Shown here piece after piece: positions 11,831-11,880 of a stretch of DNA of 11,880 nt. How positions within the stretch are numbered: position 1 is the first letter of the stretch; each line of letters starts with the position of its first letter. The translations under genes and the position numbers were made by a program. Below the pieces are notes generated by a model that saw nothing but the letters and a program-made list of their open reading frames with translations, was not told where the DNA came from and did not search any database. Source of the DNA: Pseudomonadota bacterium (GTDB taxonomy: Bacteria > Pseudomonadota > Alphaproteobacteria > Rhizobiales > Xanthobacteraceae); assembly GCA_023392205.1 (NCBI GenBank), contig JAEVZN010000074.1:1-11880 (forward strand), read 5' to 3'.

Positions 11831-11880
11831 TCATAAAGCGGCTCCCGTGACCTCCTTCGCCCTGTCGCGCAACTTGAACT
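11831..11880 (-). CDS. Possible 3' end of an off-window gene
   Basis: On the minus strand one frame enters from the right edge, reads FKLRDRAKEVTGAAL and stops at TGA (11833-11831). It looks like a plausible protein end and would lie about 160 bases upstream of the glycosyltransferase on the same strand. Other frames are also open, one of them down to about 11725, so the frame choice is uncertain. No family can be named. Confidence 0.25.
   Translation of the reverse strand, partial: FKLRDRAKEVTGAAL

Noticed and set aside
11789..11836. Tiny open frame starting at ATG 11834 on the minus strand with a 14-residue product
   Set aside because: It has a GGGAG upstream but is too short to support, and it competes with the reading of an incoming gene end in an overlapping frame.
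1..11880. CRISPR array, insertion sequence, tRNA, integrase or toxin-antitoxin pair
   Set aside because: I read both strands for spaced repeats, terminal inverted repeats, tRNA-like folds and known small toxin or antitoxin motifs and found none. The only tandem repeat is the two-copy 13-mer at 5383-5408.

Overview
The window looks like ordinary chromosome of a GC-rich alphaproteobacterium, most likely Hyphomicrobiales (Bradyrhizobium/Rhodopseudomonas/Xanthobacteraceae type). This rests on recalled family resemblance, not a search. The evidence is the adjacent purE-purK pair, an S21 protein with a long Gly-rich tail, YdcH/DUF465 proteins beside purE, three DUF1236-type exported proteins, and a GAAC-N7-GAAC direct repeat matching the alphaproteobacterial LexA box. 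I see no insertion sequence, integrase, tRNA, rRNA, CRISPR array or phage gene, and no change of base or codon use that would mark an island.

Layout. 1-78: short AT-rich strip with a candidate SOS box for an off-window gene. 79-534 (-): exported four-Cys protein. 838-2714 (+): three DUF1236-like exported proteins with a 52-residue membrane protein between the second and third; three of these genes have a GGAAC-N16-box resembling general-stress (EcfG) promoters. 2807-4449 (-): three genes, a cytosolic helical protein, an exported four-Cys protein and an NTF2/SnoaL-fold protein. 4450-4867: long gap between divergent genes, with a 15-bp palindrome. 4868-5188 (+) and 5243-5359 (-): two small charged proteins converging on a strong hairpin. 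5573-6421 (+): two exported proteins of unknown function. 6500-6826 (-): rpsU. 7079-7360 (+): Cys-rich-repeat exported protein whose stop codon interlocks with that of purK. 7357-9007 (-): purE-purK. 9093-9299 (-) and 9523-9702 (+): two divergent DUF465 paralogues. 9800-10494 (+): two overlapping genes for exported proteins, one six-Cys and one coiled-coil. 10519-11673 (-): GT4 glycosyltransferase. 11704-11880: mostly non-coding, perhaps with the tail of an off-window gene.

The recognisable functions are de novo purine synthesis (PurE, PurK), translation (S21) and envelope or exopolysaccharide glycosylation (GT4). The striking theme is cell-envelope hypotheticals: ten of the twenty complete genes have clear N-terminal signal peptides, and several have even numbers of cysteines suited to periplasmic disulfides. 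I found no convincing new multi-gene system. The best leads are the DUF1236 cluster with its shared promoter-like boxes, the SOS box at the left edge, the pair of matching palindromes, the 13-bp tandem repeat before a 38-residue lysine-rich gene, and two small genes (52 and 38 residues) that annotation could miss.
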